A DNA stretch of 64,000 bases from Lysobacterales bacterium 66-474 (GTDB lineage: Bacteria; Pseudomonadota; Gammaproteobacteria; Xanthomonadales; Rhodanobacteraceae). The notes under the pieces were generated by a model. That model was not told where the DNA came from and searched no databases. It worked only from the letters and a program-made list of their open reading frames with translations. Location: the NCBI GenBank assembly GCA_001899805.1, contig MKWP01000001.1:253001-317000 (forward strand), written 5' to 3'. Within the stretch, counting starts at the first letter, position 1. Every line of letters begins with the position of its first letter. Of the stretch, positions 49,913-58,544 are shown piece by piece. A program made the position numbers and the translations under genes.

Positions 49913-52315
49913 TCAACGGAGCACGCCGGCATCCGTCGATGACCACGACCACTCGCGCACTTCGGGCAGGTCCACGCCTTCCGCGCGGATGTAGTGCCAG
50001 TGCTCGGCGAGCTTGTCCTCGAGCTTCTGCTTGAGGTGGATCGTCCTCGCAGCCAGTCCCGGCACGCGCCCGATCACGTCCAGCACCAGGTGGAAGCGAT
50101 CGAGGTCGTTCAGGACCGTCATGTCGAAGGGCGTGGTGATCGTGCCCTCCTCCTTGTAGCCGTGCACGTGGAAATTCCCGTGGTTGCGGCGCCGGTAGGT
50201 CAGGCGGTGGATGAGGGTCGGATAGCCGTGGTACGCGAAGATCACGGGTCGATCCAGCGTGAACAGGCGATCGAAGTCGTCGTCGCCGAGGCCGTGCGGA
50301 TGCACGCTGTCCGGTTGCAGTTTCATCAGGTCCACCACGTTGACCACGCGCAGCTTCAGGTCCGGCAGGTAGTGGCGAAGGATCGAAACGGCGGCCAGCG
50401 TTTCCAGCGTCGGCACGTCGCCCGCGCAGGCCATGACCACATCCGGTTCGCCGTTCCGGTCGCTGCCGGCCCACGGCCAGACCCCGATGCCGCGCGCGCA
50501 ATGCGCGGCCGCGGCGTCGATGTCCAGCCACTGCGGCGCGGGATGCTTGCCCGCGACCACGACGTTGACGTAATGCCGGCTGCGCAGGCAATGGTCCATC
50601 ACCGACAACAGGCAGTTGGCGTCCGGCGGCAGGTACACGCGCACGATTTCCGCCTTCTTGTTGACCACGTGGTCGATGAACCCGGGGTCCTGGTGGGTGA
50701 AACCGTTGTGGTCCTGCCGCCACACGTGCGAGGCCAGCAGGTAGTTGAGCGAAGCGATGGGGCGCCGCCACGGCAGTTCCGCGGTCATCTTCAGCCACTT
50801 GGCGTGCTGGTTGAACATCGAATCCACGATGTGCACGAACGCTTCGTAGCAGTTGAACAAGCCGTGGCGGCCGGTCAACAGATAACCCTCCAGCCAGCCC
50901 TGGCATTGATGTTCACTCAACATTTCCAGCACGCGTCCGTCGCGGCCCAGGAACTCGTCAGTCGCGCGGATCGGCAGCTGCCACTGGCGGCAGGTCACGT
51001 CGAACACCGCCTCCAGGCCGTTCGAGACGGTTTCATCGGGACCGAAGATCCGGAAATTGCGCTGGTCGTGGTTGGCACGCAGCACTTCGCGAAGGAACCG
51101 GCCGAACACATGCGTGTCGCCGACGCCGGCGACGCCCGGCGCGGGCACTGCCACGGCATGCGCACGGAAATCCGGCATCCGCAGATCGCGCAGCAGCAGG
51201 CCGCCGTTCGCATGCGGGTTCGCGCTCATGCGCCGCGCGCCGGGCGGCGCCAGCGCGCGCCACTCGGCGCGCAGGCTTCCCCTCGCGTTGAACAATTCGT
51301 CCGGCCGGTAGCTCCGCAACCAGTCTTCCAGTTGCGCGAGATGTTGCGGCGGCGAGGACGCCGATACCTGCAGCGGCACCTGGTGCGCGCGGAAGGTGCC
51401 CTCCACCGGCTTGCCGTCGACGATCTTCGGACCCGTCCAGCCCTTCGGCGATTCGAGCACGATCATCGGCCACGACGGCCGCGTGGACAGCCGCCCCCGG
51501 CGCGCGCTGCGCCGGATGCGCAGGATGTCGGCCACCACCGTGTCCAGCACTTCCGCCATCTGGCGGTGCATCGAAACGGGCTGGCTGCCGCTGACGAAGT
51601 ACGGTTTCCAGCCGCAGCCGCGCAGGAATTGCGTGAGTTCGCGCGACGTGATCCGGGCCGGCACGGCGGGATTGGCGATCTTGTACCCGTTCAAATGCAG
51701 GATCGGCAGCACCGCGCCGTCGTGCGCCGGATCGAGGAACTTGTTGGAATGCCAGGACGTGGCCAGCGGGCCGGTTTCGGCCTCGCCGTCGCCGACCACG
51801 CAGGCGGCGATCAGGTCCGGATTGTCAAGCACGGCGCCGAACCCGTGGCTCAGCGAATAGCCGAGTTCGCCGCCTTCGTGGATGGAGCCCGGGCATTCGG
51901 GCGTGGCGTGGCTGCCAATGCCGCCCGGAAACGAGAATTGCTTGAACAGCCGTTGCAGGCCGGCTTCGTCACCACCGATCTCCGGATACACCTCGCTGTA
52001 GGTCCCCTCCAGGTACGCATTGGCGACCACCGCCGGCCCGCCGTGGCCCGGACCGGAGATGTAGATCATGTCGAGATCGTGCTGCAGGATCGCGCGGTTG
52101 AGGTGGGCGTAAATGAAGTTCTGCCCGGGCGTGGTGCCCCAGTGCCCCACCAGCGTGCGCTTGACGTGTTCCAGCTTCAGCGGCTCGCGCAGCAGCGGAT
52201 TGGCGCGGAGATAAATCTGGCCGACCGAAAGGTAGTTTGCCGCACGCCACCATGCATCGACGCCATGCAGGATCGGGGGATCATCCGTCTCGCGGCCGGC
52301 ATCGGTTTTCATCAT
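49913..52315 (-). CDS. xfp: Phosphoketolase (xylulose/fructose 6-phosphate)
   Basis: The 800-residue thiamin-diphosphate enzyme has [37 protein letters not shown] and [12 protein letters not shown] at the start, then [21 protein letters not shown] (thiamin-binding GDGE), and [11 protein letters not shown] later. It splits xylulose 5-phosphate or fructose 6-phosphate with phosphate to acetyl phosphate. The adhP-like gene stops 57 bases upstream on the same strand, so they may be cotranscribed. The acetyl phosphate made would feed acetate kinase, encoded nearby. Confidence 0.95.
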   Translation of the reverse strand: MMKTDAGRETDDPPILHGVDAWWRAANYLSVGQIYLRANPLLREPLKLEHVKRTLVGHWGTTPGQNFIYAHLNRAILQHDLDMIYISGPGHGGPAVVANAYLEGTYSEVYPEIGGDEAGLQRLFKQFSFPGGIGSHATPECPGSIHEGGELGYSLSHGFGAVLDNPDLIAACVVGDGEAETGPLATSWHSNKFLDPAHDGAVLPILHLNGYKIANPAVPARITSRELTQFLRGCGWKPYFVSGSQPVSMHRQMAEVLDTVVADILRIRRSARRGRLSTRPSWPMIVLESPKGWTGPKIVDGKPVEGTFRAHQVPLQVSASSPPQHLAQLEDWLRSYRPDELFNARGSLRAEWRALAPPGARRMSANPHANGGLLLRDLRMPDFRAHAVAVPAPGVAGVGDTHVFGRFLREVLRANHDQRNFRIFGPDETVSNGLEAVFDVTCRQWQLPIRATDEFLGRDGRVLEMLSEHQCQGWLEGYLLTGRHGLFNCYEAFVHIVDSMFNQHAKWLKMTAELPWRRPIASLNYLLASHVWRQDHNGFTHQDPGFIDHVVNKKAEIVRVYLPPDANCLLSVMDHCLRSRHYVNVVVAGKHPAPQWLDIDAAAAHCARGIGVWPWAGSDRNGEPDVVMACAGDVPTLETLAAVSILRHYLPDLKLRVVNVVDLMKLQPDSVHPHGLGDDDFDRLFTLDRPVIFAYHGYPTLIHRLTYRRRNHGNFHVHGYKEEGTITTPFDMTVLNDLDRFHLVLDVIGRVPGLAARTIHLKQKLEDKLAEHWHYIRAEGVDLPEVREWSWSSTDAGVLR

Positions 52316-52371
52316 TCGTTTCTCATGAGCGAACAACCATGGCTTGCGCTCGCGCACCGGCTGGCCGTGCA

Positions 52372-53412
52372 TTACTGCCCATCCAGTTTCAGCACGACGC
52401 GCCCCGTCACGCGGCCTGCCTTCAGCTCGGCGAACACGCTGTCGACATCCTCGAGTGCCGCTGTTTGCGTATGGGCACGCACCTTGCCCGCCGCGGCAAA
52501 CGCGATCGCCTCGGCCAGGTCCTGGCGCGTGCCGACGATCGATCCCCGCACGGTGATCCGCTTCAACACGACCTCGAAAATCGGCGTCTCGAAGGTCCCC
52601 GGCGGCAATCCGACCAGGCTGACGGTGCCCCTGCGCCGCGCCATCTGCAACGCCTGTCCGAAAGCCGGGCGCGACACCGCCGTGACCAGCACGCCATGCG
52701 CGCCACCGCCGGTCGCATCGATCACGCGTTGTGCGGCGTTGTCCAGGCTCGCGTTCACCACGATTTCGGCGCCATCCGTTCGCGCCAGCGCCAGCTTGTC
52801 CTCGGCCACGTCGAGCGCCACCACGCGCAGCCCCATCGCGGTCGCGTACTGCACCGCGAGATGCCCGAGCCCGCCGATGCCGGAAATCGCGATCCACTGG
52901 CCCGGGCGCGCCCCGGTTTCCTTGATTCCCTTGTACGTGGTCACGCCTGCGCACAGGATCGGCGCCATGGCCACCGGATCGGAATGTTCCGGCAGCCGCG
53001 CCACGTACGCGGCATTTCCGAGTGCGTATTCGGCCATGCATCCGTTCACGCTGTAGCCGCTGTTGTGCTGGGCTTCGCAAAGGGTTTCCCATCCGGTGAT
53101 GCAGTATTCGCAATGGCCGCAGGCATCGTGCAGCCAGGCGATGCCGACCAGATCGCCCTCTTCCAGGTGCGAGACCCCCGCGCCGAGCGCGGCGACCCGG
53201 CCCACGCCTTCATGGCCGGGGATGAACGGCACGGCGGGCCTGACCGGCCAGTCGCCGTCGGCGGCGTGCAGGTCGGTATGGCACACGCCCGATGCGGCAA
53301 TGCGCACCAGCACTTTGCCGGGACCAGGCCTTGGGACCGGCCATTCCTCGATCGACAATGGCCGTCCGAAGTCACGCACAACCGCGGCGCGCATGGTCTG
53401 CGGAATCGTCAT
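52372..53412 (-). CDS. adhP: Zinc-dependent alcohol dehydrogenase (AdhP type)
   Basis: The 346-residue MDR-family enzyme binds catalytic zinc by [12 protein letters not shown] (Cys), GHEGVG (His-Glu) and the later Cys in [13 protein letters not shown]. The structural zinc site is [18 protein letters not shown] binding is by [14 protein letters not shown]. It reduces acetaldehyde to ethanol or runs the reverse. AGGA precedes the ATG at 53412. Its promoter is an FNR-type box shared with the divergent pta gene. Confidence 0.93.
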   Translation of the reverse strand: MTIPQTMRAAVVRDFGRPLSIEEWPVPRPGPGKVLVRIAASGVCHTDLHAADGDWPVRPAVPFIPGHEGVGRVAALGAGVSHLEEGDLVGIAWLHDACGHCEYCITGWETLCEAQHNSGYSVNGCMAEYALGNAAYVARLPEHSDPVAMAPILCAGVTTYKGIKETGARPGQWIAISGIGGLGHLAVQYATAMGLRVVALDVAEDKLALARTDGAEIVVNASLDNAAQRVIDATGGGAHGVLVTAVSRPAFGQALQMARRRGTVSLVGLPPGTFETPIFEVVLKRITVRGSIVGTRQDLAEAIAFAAAGKVRAHTQTAALEDVDSVFAELKAGRVTGRVVLKLDGQ

Positions 53413-53450
53413 GGCGAATGTCCTGCGCACGCCCGAGCGGGCACGGCCCC

Positions 53451-53518
53451 ATGTCAGCACGCACGCGCCGGCCCCTTGTGATCCCGATCAAGATCACCAC
53501 ACATGGAGCATGCACGAT
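53451..53518. promoter_or_regulatory. Bidirectional FNR-type promoter for adhP-xfp and pta-ackA
   Basis: The box GTGAT-CCCG-ATCAA is at 53478-53491. On the minus strand TGACAT (53456 down to 53451) and on the plus strand CACGAT (53513-53518) stand at the same class II distance. Predicted starts are near 53444 and 53525. The plus -10 is the weaker one. Confidence 0.7.
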
Positions 53519-53545
53519 GTCCGCATCCCAACGAGGACCGCCGCC

Positions 53546-54493
53546 TTGCCAGCCGACGCAAGCGTAGAAAACCGCCCGTCACCCTTCGAAGCCCTGCTGA
53601 CAGCCGCCGAGGTGCTCGAACCGATTCCGGTCGCCGTCGTGCATCCCTGCGATGCGCCGTCGCTGCAGGCGGCGCTGGAAGCCGCCCGTTCGGGATTGAT
53701 CCGGCCGGTCATGGTGGGACCACGGGCAAAGATCCTGCGCGCGGCGGAATCGGCAGGACTGGATATCGGCGATTGCCGCATCGAAGACACGGCGCACAGC
53801 CACGCCGCGGCCGCCCGCGCCGTCGGGCTCGCACGCACTGGTGAAGTCGCCGCCCTGATGAAGGGCGCGTTGCACACCGACGAACTGATGGCCGAGGTGG
53901 TCGACCACGAACACGGCCTGCGCACCGAGCGGCGCGTCAGCCACGTGTTTGCACTGGACGTTCCGCGCTACCCGAAGCTGCTGTTGCTGACCGACGGTGC
54001 GCTCAACATCACGCCCGACTTGCTGGACAAGCGCGACATCGTCCAGAACGCCATCGACTTCGCGCACGCGATCGGCATCGCCATGCCGCAGGTGGCGATC
54101 CTGTCGGCGGTGGAAACCGTGAACCCGCGCATCGTCTCGACCATCGACGCCGCGGCATTGTGCAAGATGCGGGATCGCGGCCAGATCAGCGGCGGCGCAT
54201 TGGAGGGGCCGCTGGCCTTCGACAACGCGGTGTCGGTCGCGGCGGCCTCGATCAAGGGCATCGAATCGCCGGTCGCCGGGAACGCCGACATCCTGGTGGT
54301 GCCGGACCTGATGACCGGCAACATGCTGGCCAAGCAGATGATCTACCTGGCCGGCGCCGCCTCGGCGGGCATCGTGCTGGGTGCGCGCGTTCCGATCGCG
54401 TTGACCAGCCGTGCGGATACGGTGCGCGCGCGGGTGATGTCCTGCGCGCTGGCGCGGCTGTTCGCGAACCGGGCCGCGCTCGCGCCGTCATGA
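53546..54493 (+). CDS. pta: Phosphate acetyl/butyryltransferase
   Basis: About 315 residues of the PTA_PTB family: short, without the DRTGG and N-terminal domains of long Pta. Markers are VAVVHPCDAPSLQAALEAA, TDGALNITPDLLDKRDIVQNAI, ALEGPLAFDNAVSVAAA, and NADILVVPDLMTGNMLAKQMIYL. It interconverts acetyl phosphate and acetyl-CoA. The open frame starts at an ATG at 53510, but the promoter predicts a start near 53525 and AGGA precedes a TTG at 53546, which I prefer; it is not certain. The stop overlaps ackA (ATGA). Confidence 0.88.
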   Translation: MPADASVENRPSPFEALLTAAEVLEPIPVAVVHPCDAPSLQAALEAARSGLIRPVMVGPRAKILRAAESAGLDIGDCRIEDTAHSHAAAARAVGLARTGEVAALMKGALHTDELMAEVVDHEHGLRTERRVSHVFALDVPRYPKLLLLTDGALNITPDLLDKRDIVQNAIDFAHAIGIAMPQVAILSAVETVNPRIVSTIDAAALCKMRDRGQISGGALEGPLAFDNAVSVAAASIKGIESPVAGNADILVVPDLMTGNMLAKQMIYLAGAASAGIVLGARVPIALTSRADTVRARVMSCALARLFANRAALAPS

Positions 54494-55665
54494 ACGCCGC
54501 CATCCTGTCGCTCAACATCGGTTCGTCCAGCATCAAGTTGGCATTGTTCGATGCCGTCACGCTCGAACCGATCCTGCGCGGCAACGTCACGGATGTGGGA
54601 CGCGACGCGCGTGCCTCCTTCACGTCGCACGGGCAAACCACCGTCTCGGAACGACCCGCTGCCGCGGACATCGGCGAGGCGGTCCGCTGGCTGCTGGCCG
54701 AGGTGCGCGAGCGGCATCCGGAGATGCGCCTTGCCGCGGTGGGTCATCGCGTCGTGCACGGCGGCACGCGTTTCGACAAACCGGTTCGCGTCGATGCGGA
54801 AGTCCTGGCCGAACTCGAAGCGCTGGCGGTGCTCGCGCCCGCGCACCAGCCGGCCGAGATCGCGCTGATCAGAAACTTGCAGGAACTGTTGCCGGATGTA
54901 CCGCAGATCGCCTGCTTCGATACCGCGTTCCATCGTACGCAACCGAAGCTGTCGCAATGGTTCGCGCTGCCGCGCGCATTGAGTGAATCGGGCATCGTGC
55001 GCATCGGATTCCACGGCCTGTCGTACGAATACATCGCCAGTGTGTTGCCGCAAATCGCTGTCCCGCATCCATACGGAAAAACCGTTGTCGCGCATCTTGG
55101 CCACGGCGCCAGCGTGTGCGCAATGCGCAACCTGCGCAGCGTTTCCACGTCCATGGGTTTCACCCCGCTGGACGGCCTGATGATGGGCACGCGTTGTGGC
55201 ACGATCGATCCAGGCGTGCTGCTGCACCTGCAGCAGCAACGCGGCATGAGCGCGCAGGATGTGGCGGACCTCCTGGGCAACCGCTCCGGCTTGCTGGGCG
55301 TGTCCGGGATCAGCGACGACGTGCGCGTACTCGAAGCCAGCGGAGATCCCCGCGCGCGCGAAGCGCTGGAGATGTTCGCCGAACGCGCCGCGACCGCGAT
55401 CGCGGCCCAGTGCGTGGCGCTGGAGGGCCTGGACGCGCTGGTGTTCACCGGCGGGATCGGCGAACACGCCGAAAACACGCGCAAGCGCATCGGCGAACGC
55501 CTGCGTTGGCTCGGCATCGTGCTCGACGACGCACGCAATGCGAGCGACGCAACCCGCATCAGCAGCGACGCTGCCCGGGTCCAGGTGTTCGTGATCCCGA
55601 CCGACGAGGAGACGGTGATCGCGCGGGCTGCCGCGAGGCTGCTCGGGTCGCCATCGGAACGTTGA
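54490..55665 (+). CDS. ackA: Acetate kinase
   Basis: The 391-residue kinase has the ASKHA signature LSLNIGSSSIKLALFD, GHRVVHGGTRF, the second signature GFHGLSYEYIA, VVAHLGHGASVCA, and MMGTRCGTIDPG before the C-terminal FTGGIGEHAENTR. It makes ATP and acetate from acetyl phosphate, which gives the phosphoketolase path its energy yield. It overlaps pta by four bases. Confidence 0.95.
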   Translation: MNAAILSLNIGSSSIKLALFDAVTLEPILRGNVTDVGRDARASFTSHGQTTVSERPAAADIGEAVRWLLAEVRERHPEMRLAAVGHRVVHGGTRFDKPVRVDAEVLAELEALAVLAPAHQPAEIALIRNLQELLPDVPQIACFDTAFHRTQPKLSQWFALPRALSESGIVRIGFHGLSYEYIASVLPQIAVPHPYGKTVVAHLGHGASVCAMRNLRSVSTSMGFTPLDGLMMGTRCGTIDPGVLLHLQQQRGMSAQDVADLLGNRSGLLGVSGISDDVRVLEASGDPRAREALEMFAERAATAIAAQCVALEGLDALVFTGGIGEHAENTRKRIGERLRWLGIVLDDARNASDATRISSDAARVQVFVIPTDEETVIARAAARLLGSPSER

Positions 55666-55725
55666 CCGAGCCACGGCCTTGGCCGGATCGTCCATTTCCC
55701 CTGTTCGCGGAAACCGTCGCCCGAG

Positions 55726-55766
55726 TTGATCCTGGTCACAACCGGGTCGCCCCGGCGATCCATGCT
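55726..55766 (+). promoter_or_regulatory. FNR-type promoter for the second GNAT gene
   Basis: The box TTGAT-CCTG-GTCAC at 55726-55739 and CATGCT at 55761-55766, identical to the Usp promoter -10. Predicted start is near 55773, 24 bases before the ATG. Confidence 0.72.
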
Positions 55767-55796
55767 TGATCCACGAGCAGAAGCGAGGTTCCAGCC

Positions 55797-56402
55797 ATGT
55801 CTACATCCAGGAACACGGTTCCCGATCGCGGCGCCCGCGCCGCCAACTTCAACCCGAACACGGATGTCACGACGTTGGCGGCCCCGGCCGACGTGCCGGA
55901 ATCGGTCGTGACGTTGCTGGACGGCAGCGAGGTGACGATCCGGGTGTTGCGCAAGGAAGACGCGGGGCTCGAGCGCGAGTTCATCCGCAACCTGAGTCCG
56001 GAATCACGCTGGATGCGTTTCCTCGGCCAGATCAGCGAACCCGGCGATGCGCTGATCCGCAAACTGACGGAACTCGATTACCGGCGCGACATGGCGTTCA
56101 TCGCACTGCCGCGGCAAGGCGGGGTCGAGCGCGCGATCGGCGTCAGCCGTTACAGCCTCGCCCCCGACGGCCAGTCGTGCGAGTGCGCGGTCACCGTGGC
56201 CGACGCATGGCAAGGCAAGGGGCTGGGAACGGTATTGATGCGCGACCTCATCGATGTCGCTCGCCGGCGCGGCATCCGTTCCATGTTCTCCATCGACGCC
56301 AACGAAAACGAACGCATGCGCGAGCTGGCCCGCGACCTCGGCTTCAAGCGCGAACGCGATCCGGGCGACGCGACCCGGGTGATCCATCGGCTGATGCTGT
56401 GA
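55797..56402 (+). CDS. GNAT-family N-acetyltransferase
   Basis: The 201-residue protein has a GNAT domain after about 35 disordered residues. The motif VADAWQGKGLGTVLMRDLIDVARRRG binds acetyl-CoA. FIRNLSPESRWMRFLGQIS and SRYSLAPDGQSCECAVTV are close to those of the GNAT at 24238, so the two are paralogues, both behind FNR-type boxes. GAGG stands before the ATG. The gene marks the right end of the island. Confidence 0.88.
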   Translation: MSTSRNTVPDRGARAANFNPNTDVTTLAAPADVPESVVTLLDGSEVTIRVLRKEDAGLEREFIRNLSPESRWMRFLGQISEPGDALIRKLTELDYRRDMAFIALPRQGGVERAIGVSRYSLAPDGQSCECAVTVADAWQGKGLGTVLMRDLIDVARRRGIRSMFSIDANENERMRELARDLGFKRERDPGDATRVIHRLML

Positions 56403-56499
56403 GTCGCGGATCGGATGGTGTCCCGAAGCCCGCGAGCCGCTCACGCGGGCTCGATCGCGGGATGCGCCGCACGCCGCGCAACCGTCACCGACTGCAGGT

Positions 56500-56736
56500 G
56501 GCACTTTCACCCCAGGGGACCTGCGTCGCACCGTGGAAACCCGGATGGCCGATGCGGGCGTGTCGATGGAAGCACGCGCGCGGTTGCCATCGCACCGGCT
56601 CAGCCGGGTGCAGGACCGGCACTACCACATGCATGAATGCCTCGACGAAATGCGCGCCCCGCTTGAAACCTTGCACCGGTTGCCAACCGGCACCGGCGCG
56701 AGCATCGTGCCGATTACGCGCAAACGCACGCGCTGA
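56500..56736 (+). pseudogene. C-terminal remnant of a tyrosine recombinase (phage-type integrase)
   Basis: In one frame the sequence reads GGTFTPGDLRRTVETRMADAG and continues SMEARARLPSHRLSRVQDRHYHMHE. These are the LRRT box and the H-x-x-...-Y end of tyrosine recombinases, with a Tyr in RHYHMH. The usual His of HDLRRT is Gly here, and no start codon or N-terminal domains exist upstream. It lies between the island's last gene and a tRNA gene, the usual place for an integrase. Confidence 0.55.
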
Positions 56737-56750
56737 CCCACCCTTGCGTT

Positions 56751-56771
56751 CTGTATAGCGCAGCTATACAG
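56751..56771 (+). promoter_or_regulatory. Perfect palindrome upstream of higBA (probable antitoxin operator)
   Basis: CTGTATAGC-GCA-GCTATACAG is a perfect 9-3-9 inverted repeat. It overlaps -10-like TATACA and ends ten bases before the toxin frame. HigA antitoxins bind this sort of site to repress their own operon. Confidence 0.75.
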
Positions 56772-56781
56772 TTCTCGCAGG

Positions 56782-57057
56782 ATCCGATCGTTCCGGCACA
56801 AAGGCATCGCAACCTTTTTTCGCACCGGAAAGACTTCGGGCATCCAGGCGAAGCACGCCGCGCGCCTACGCTTGCAATTGGCCACGCTCAACCGTGCCAG
56901 CGGCCCGCGTGACATGGCCGCCCCCGCATGGAAGCTGCACCCACTGCATGGAAAGCTCGCCGAACATTGGGCGGTCTGGGTCAGCGGGAACTGGCGGCTG
57001 ACCTTCACCTTCAAGGATGGAGACGCGGTACTTGTGGACTATCAGGACTATCACTAG
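56782..57057 (+). CDS. higB: HigB/RelE-type toxin, start codon absent
   Basis: The frame encodes about 91 residues that match HigB from end to end: IRSFRHKGIATFFRTGKTSG at the start, then LQLATLNRASGPRDMAAPAW, KLHPLHGKLAEHWAVWVSGN, WRLTFTFKDGDAVLVDYQDYH. HigB toxins cut mRNA at the ribosome. Before the first Ile, where HigB has its initiating ATG, the codon is AGG. The nearest in-frame start is a TTG at 56872, which would remove a third of the protein. So the toxin is either lost by a point change or starts at an unusual codon. The antitoxin gene follows ten bases later. Confidence 0.65.
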   Translation: MRSFRHKGIATFFRTGKTSGIQAKHAARLRLQLATLNRASGPRDMAAPAWKLHPLHGKLAEHWAVWVSGNWRLTFTFKDGDAVLVDYQDYH

Positions 57058-57066
57058 GGCAGCACC

Positions 57067-57354
57067 ATGACCATCATGCACAACCCCCCGCACCCCGGCG
57101 AAGTGCTGCGCGAGTGGCTGACCGACATCACCGTGACCGAAGCGGCGAAGCGGCTGGGTGTGACCCGCGTAGCGTTGTCTCGTGTGCTGAACGGCTCCGC
57201 TGCTGTCAGCGCGGATATGGACCTGCGACTATCCAAGGCGCTCGGCACGACTCCGGGCCTCTGGTACGGGATGCAGGCTGACTTCGACTTGTGGCAGGCG
57301 CAACGCAGGTTCCGCGCCAAGGTGCGCCCGATCGGCGAACACGCGCACGCATGA
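57067..57354 (+). CDS. higA: HigA-type antitoxin
   Basis: The 95-residue protein is an XRE/HigA antitoxin. It begins MTIMHNPPHPGEVLREWL, with the family HPGE..L motif, and has the helix-turn-helix VTEAAKRLGVTRVALSRVLNG followed by SADMDLRLSKALGTTPGLW. It binds and neutralises HigB and represses the operon, probably at 56751-56771. It is intact even though the toxin lacks a normal start. Confidence 0.9.
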   Translation: MTIMHNPPHPGEVLREWLTDITVTEAAKRLGVTRVALSRVLNGSAAVSADMDLRLSKALGTTPGLWYGMQADFDLWQAQRRFRAKVRPIGEHAHA

Positions 57355-57499
57355 CGCGCAAGCGTTTCCCGAGCGTCTTCGATGTCGTCGCAGATACCCC
57401 CGCAAGCGGACGAAATCCGCACAAATGAAGACTGCGTGGGTCCTGGCGACGCGCTTTGGCAGAAAGCCGGAAGCGCCAGACGCGCGAATTATTGATTTG

Positions 57500-57576
57500 A
57501 ATGGTGGGCCGTGATGGGATCGAACCATCGACCAATGGATTAAAAGTCCACTGCTCTACCGCTGAGCTAACGGCCC
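57500..57576 (-). tRNA. tRNA-Lys (anticodon TTT)
   Basis: The reverse strand reads GGGCCGTTAGCTCAGC at the 5' end and has an anticodon stem-loop of TGGACTTTTAATCCA, with TTT as anticodon, a T-loop GGTTCGATCCC, and an acceptor stem that closes with ACGGCCC, then A and an encoded CCA. The cloverleaf pairs throughout. It lies between the toxin-antitoxin pair and the hairpin repeats. Confidence 0.95.
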
Positions 57577-57610
57577 CGCTTTTATCAAATAACGCATCGC
57601 GCGCAGCGCG

Positions 57611-57760
57611 ATTATCACTCCCCCTCTCCCACCGGGAGAGGGCAAGGGGTGAGGGCTGCGCTGCGAAAACACCCAGCGAAGCCTCGCCCCGATCACTCCC
57701 CCTCTCCCGCTTGCGGGAGAGGCGGCCTTCGGCCGAGCGCGTAGCGCTGGGGTGAGGGCC
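57611..57760. repeat. Two copies of a hairpin-forming intergenic repeat
   Basis: Two units share ATCACTCCCCCTCTCCC and GGGGTGAGGGC ends: 57611-57656 and about 57691-57760. Hairpins are CCCTCTCCC-ACC-GGGAGAGGG (57622-57642) and CCTCTCCCGC-TT-GCGGGAGAGG (57701-57722), then GGCC-TTC-GGCC (57724-57734). They lie in the 270-base gap downstream of queC and upstream of tRNA-Lys. They look like dispersed repeats and could end queC transcription. Confidence 0.75.
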
Positions 57761-57845
57761 ACTTCGCGAAACCTTCACAACGAAGCTGCACCCGACCATT
57801 CCCCTCACGGACAAGCAAGCCGGTCATTCTAACCGCACAAGCGCA

Positions 57846-58544
57846 TCAGGCGTAGTGCGTCGGATCGGCGACGCCGGCACCGGCGAACCCGCGTGCGCGC
57901 AACACGCAGGCGTCGCAATGCCCGCAGGCGCGGCCATCGGCATCGGCCTGGTAACACGACACGGTCGCCGAGAAATCCACGCCAAGGCGCACGCCCTCGC
58001 GCACGATGTCGGCCTTGCTCATGCGGATGAGGGGTGCGTGCACGCGCAGCGTTTGTCCTTCCACGCCCGCCTTGGTCGCAACATTGGCGAGCCGCTCGAA
58101 CGCTTCGATGAAAGCCGGACGGCAATCGGGATACCCCGAGTAATCGACCGCGTTGACACCGCAAAACAGATCGCTTGAACCGAGCGCCTCGGCCCAGCCC
58201 AGTGCGATGGACAGCATGATGGTGTTGCGCGCCGGCACGTAGGTGACCGGGATTTCGTCCTCGCCGTGCGCATCGACGTGCTCGGGCACGGCGATGTCGG
58301 CGGTGAGCGCCGAACCGCCGATGCTGCGCAGGTCGACCGAAACGGTCTTGTGCTCGACCGCGCCCAGCGTCGCGGCGACGCGCGCGGCGGCAGCCAGTTC
58401 GGATGCATGCCGCTGGCCATACGCGACGGACAAGGCGTGGCACGCGAACCCTTGTGCGCGCGCGATCGCCAGCGTGACGGCCGAATCCATGCCGCCCGAA
58501 ACCAGCACCACGGCCTTGCGGGGTGCGGAACGCGCGCCGGTCAT
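57846..58544 (-). CDS. queC: 7-cyano-7-deazaguanine synthase
   Basis: The 232-residue enzyme has the ATP-pyrophosphatase loop [16 protein letters not shown] and the zinc motif [14 protein letters not shown] after CYQ. It converts CDG to preQ0, on the route to queuosine in tRNA. The ATG at 58544 overlaps the cpoB stop. queC is the last gene of the tol-pal cluster here, as in many gammaproteobacteria. Confidence 0.95.
   Translation of the reverse strand: MTGARSAPRKAVVLVSGGMDSAVTLAIARAQGFACHALSVAYGQRHASELAAAARVAATLGAVEHKTVSVDLRSIGGSALTADIAVPEHVDAHGEDEIPVTYVPARNTIMLSIALGWAEALGSSDLFCGVNAVDYSGYPDCRPAFIEAFERLANVATKAGVEGQTLRVHAPLIRMSKADIVREGVRLGVDFSATVSCYQADADGRACGHCDACVLRARGFAGAGVADPTHYA

Noticed and set aside
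55766-56758. 330-codon plus-strand frame over the second GNAT gene
   Set aside because: Out-of-frame shadow of the GNAT and the integrase remnant; no domain features.
57611-57760. CRISPR-like array of direct repeats
   Set aside because: Only two units that form hairpins and have unequal lengths and no spacers; no cas genes. Classified as an intergenic repeat.
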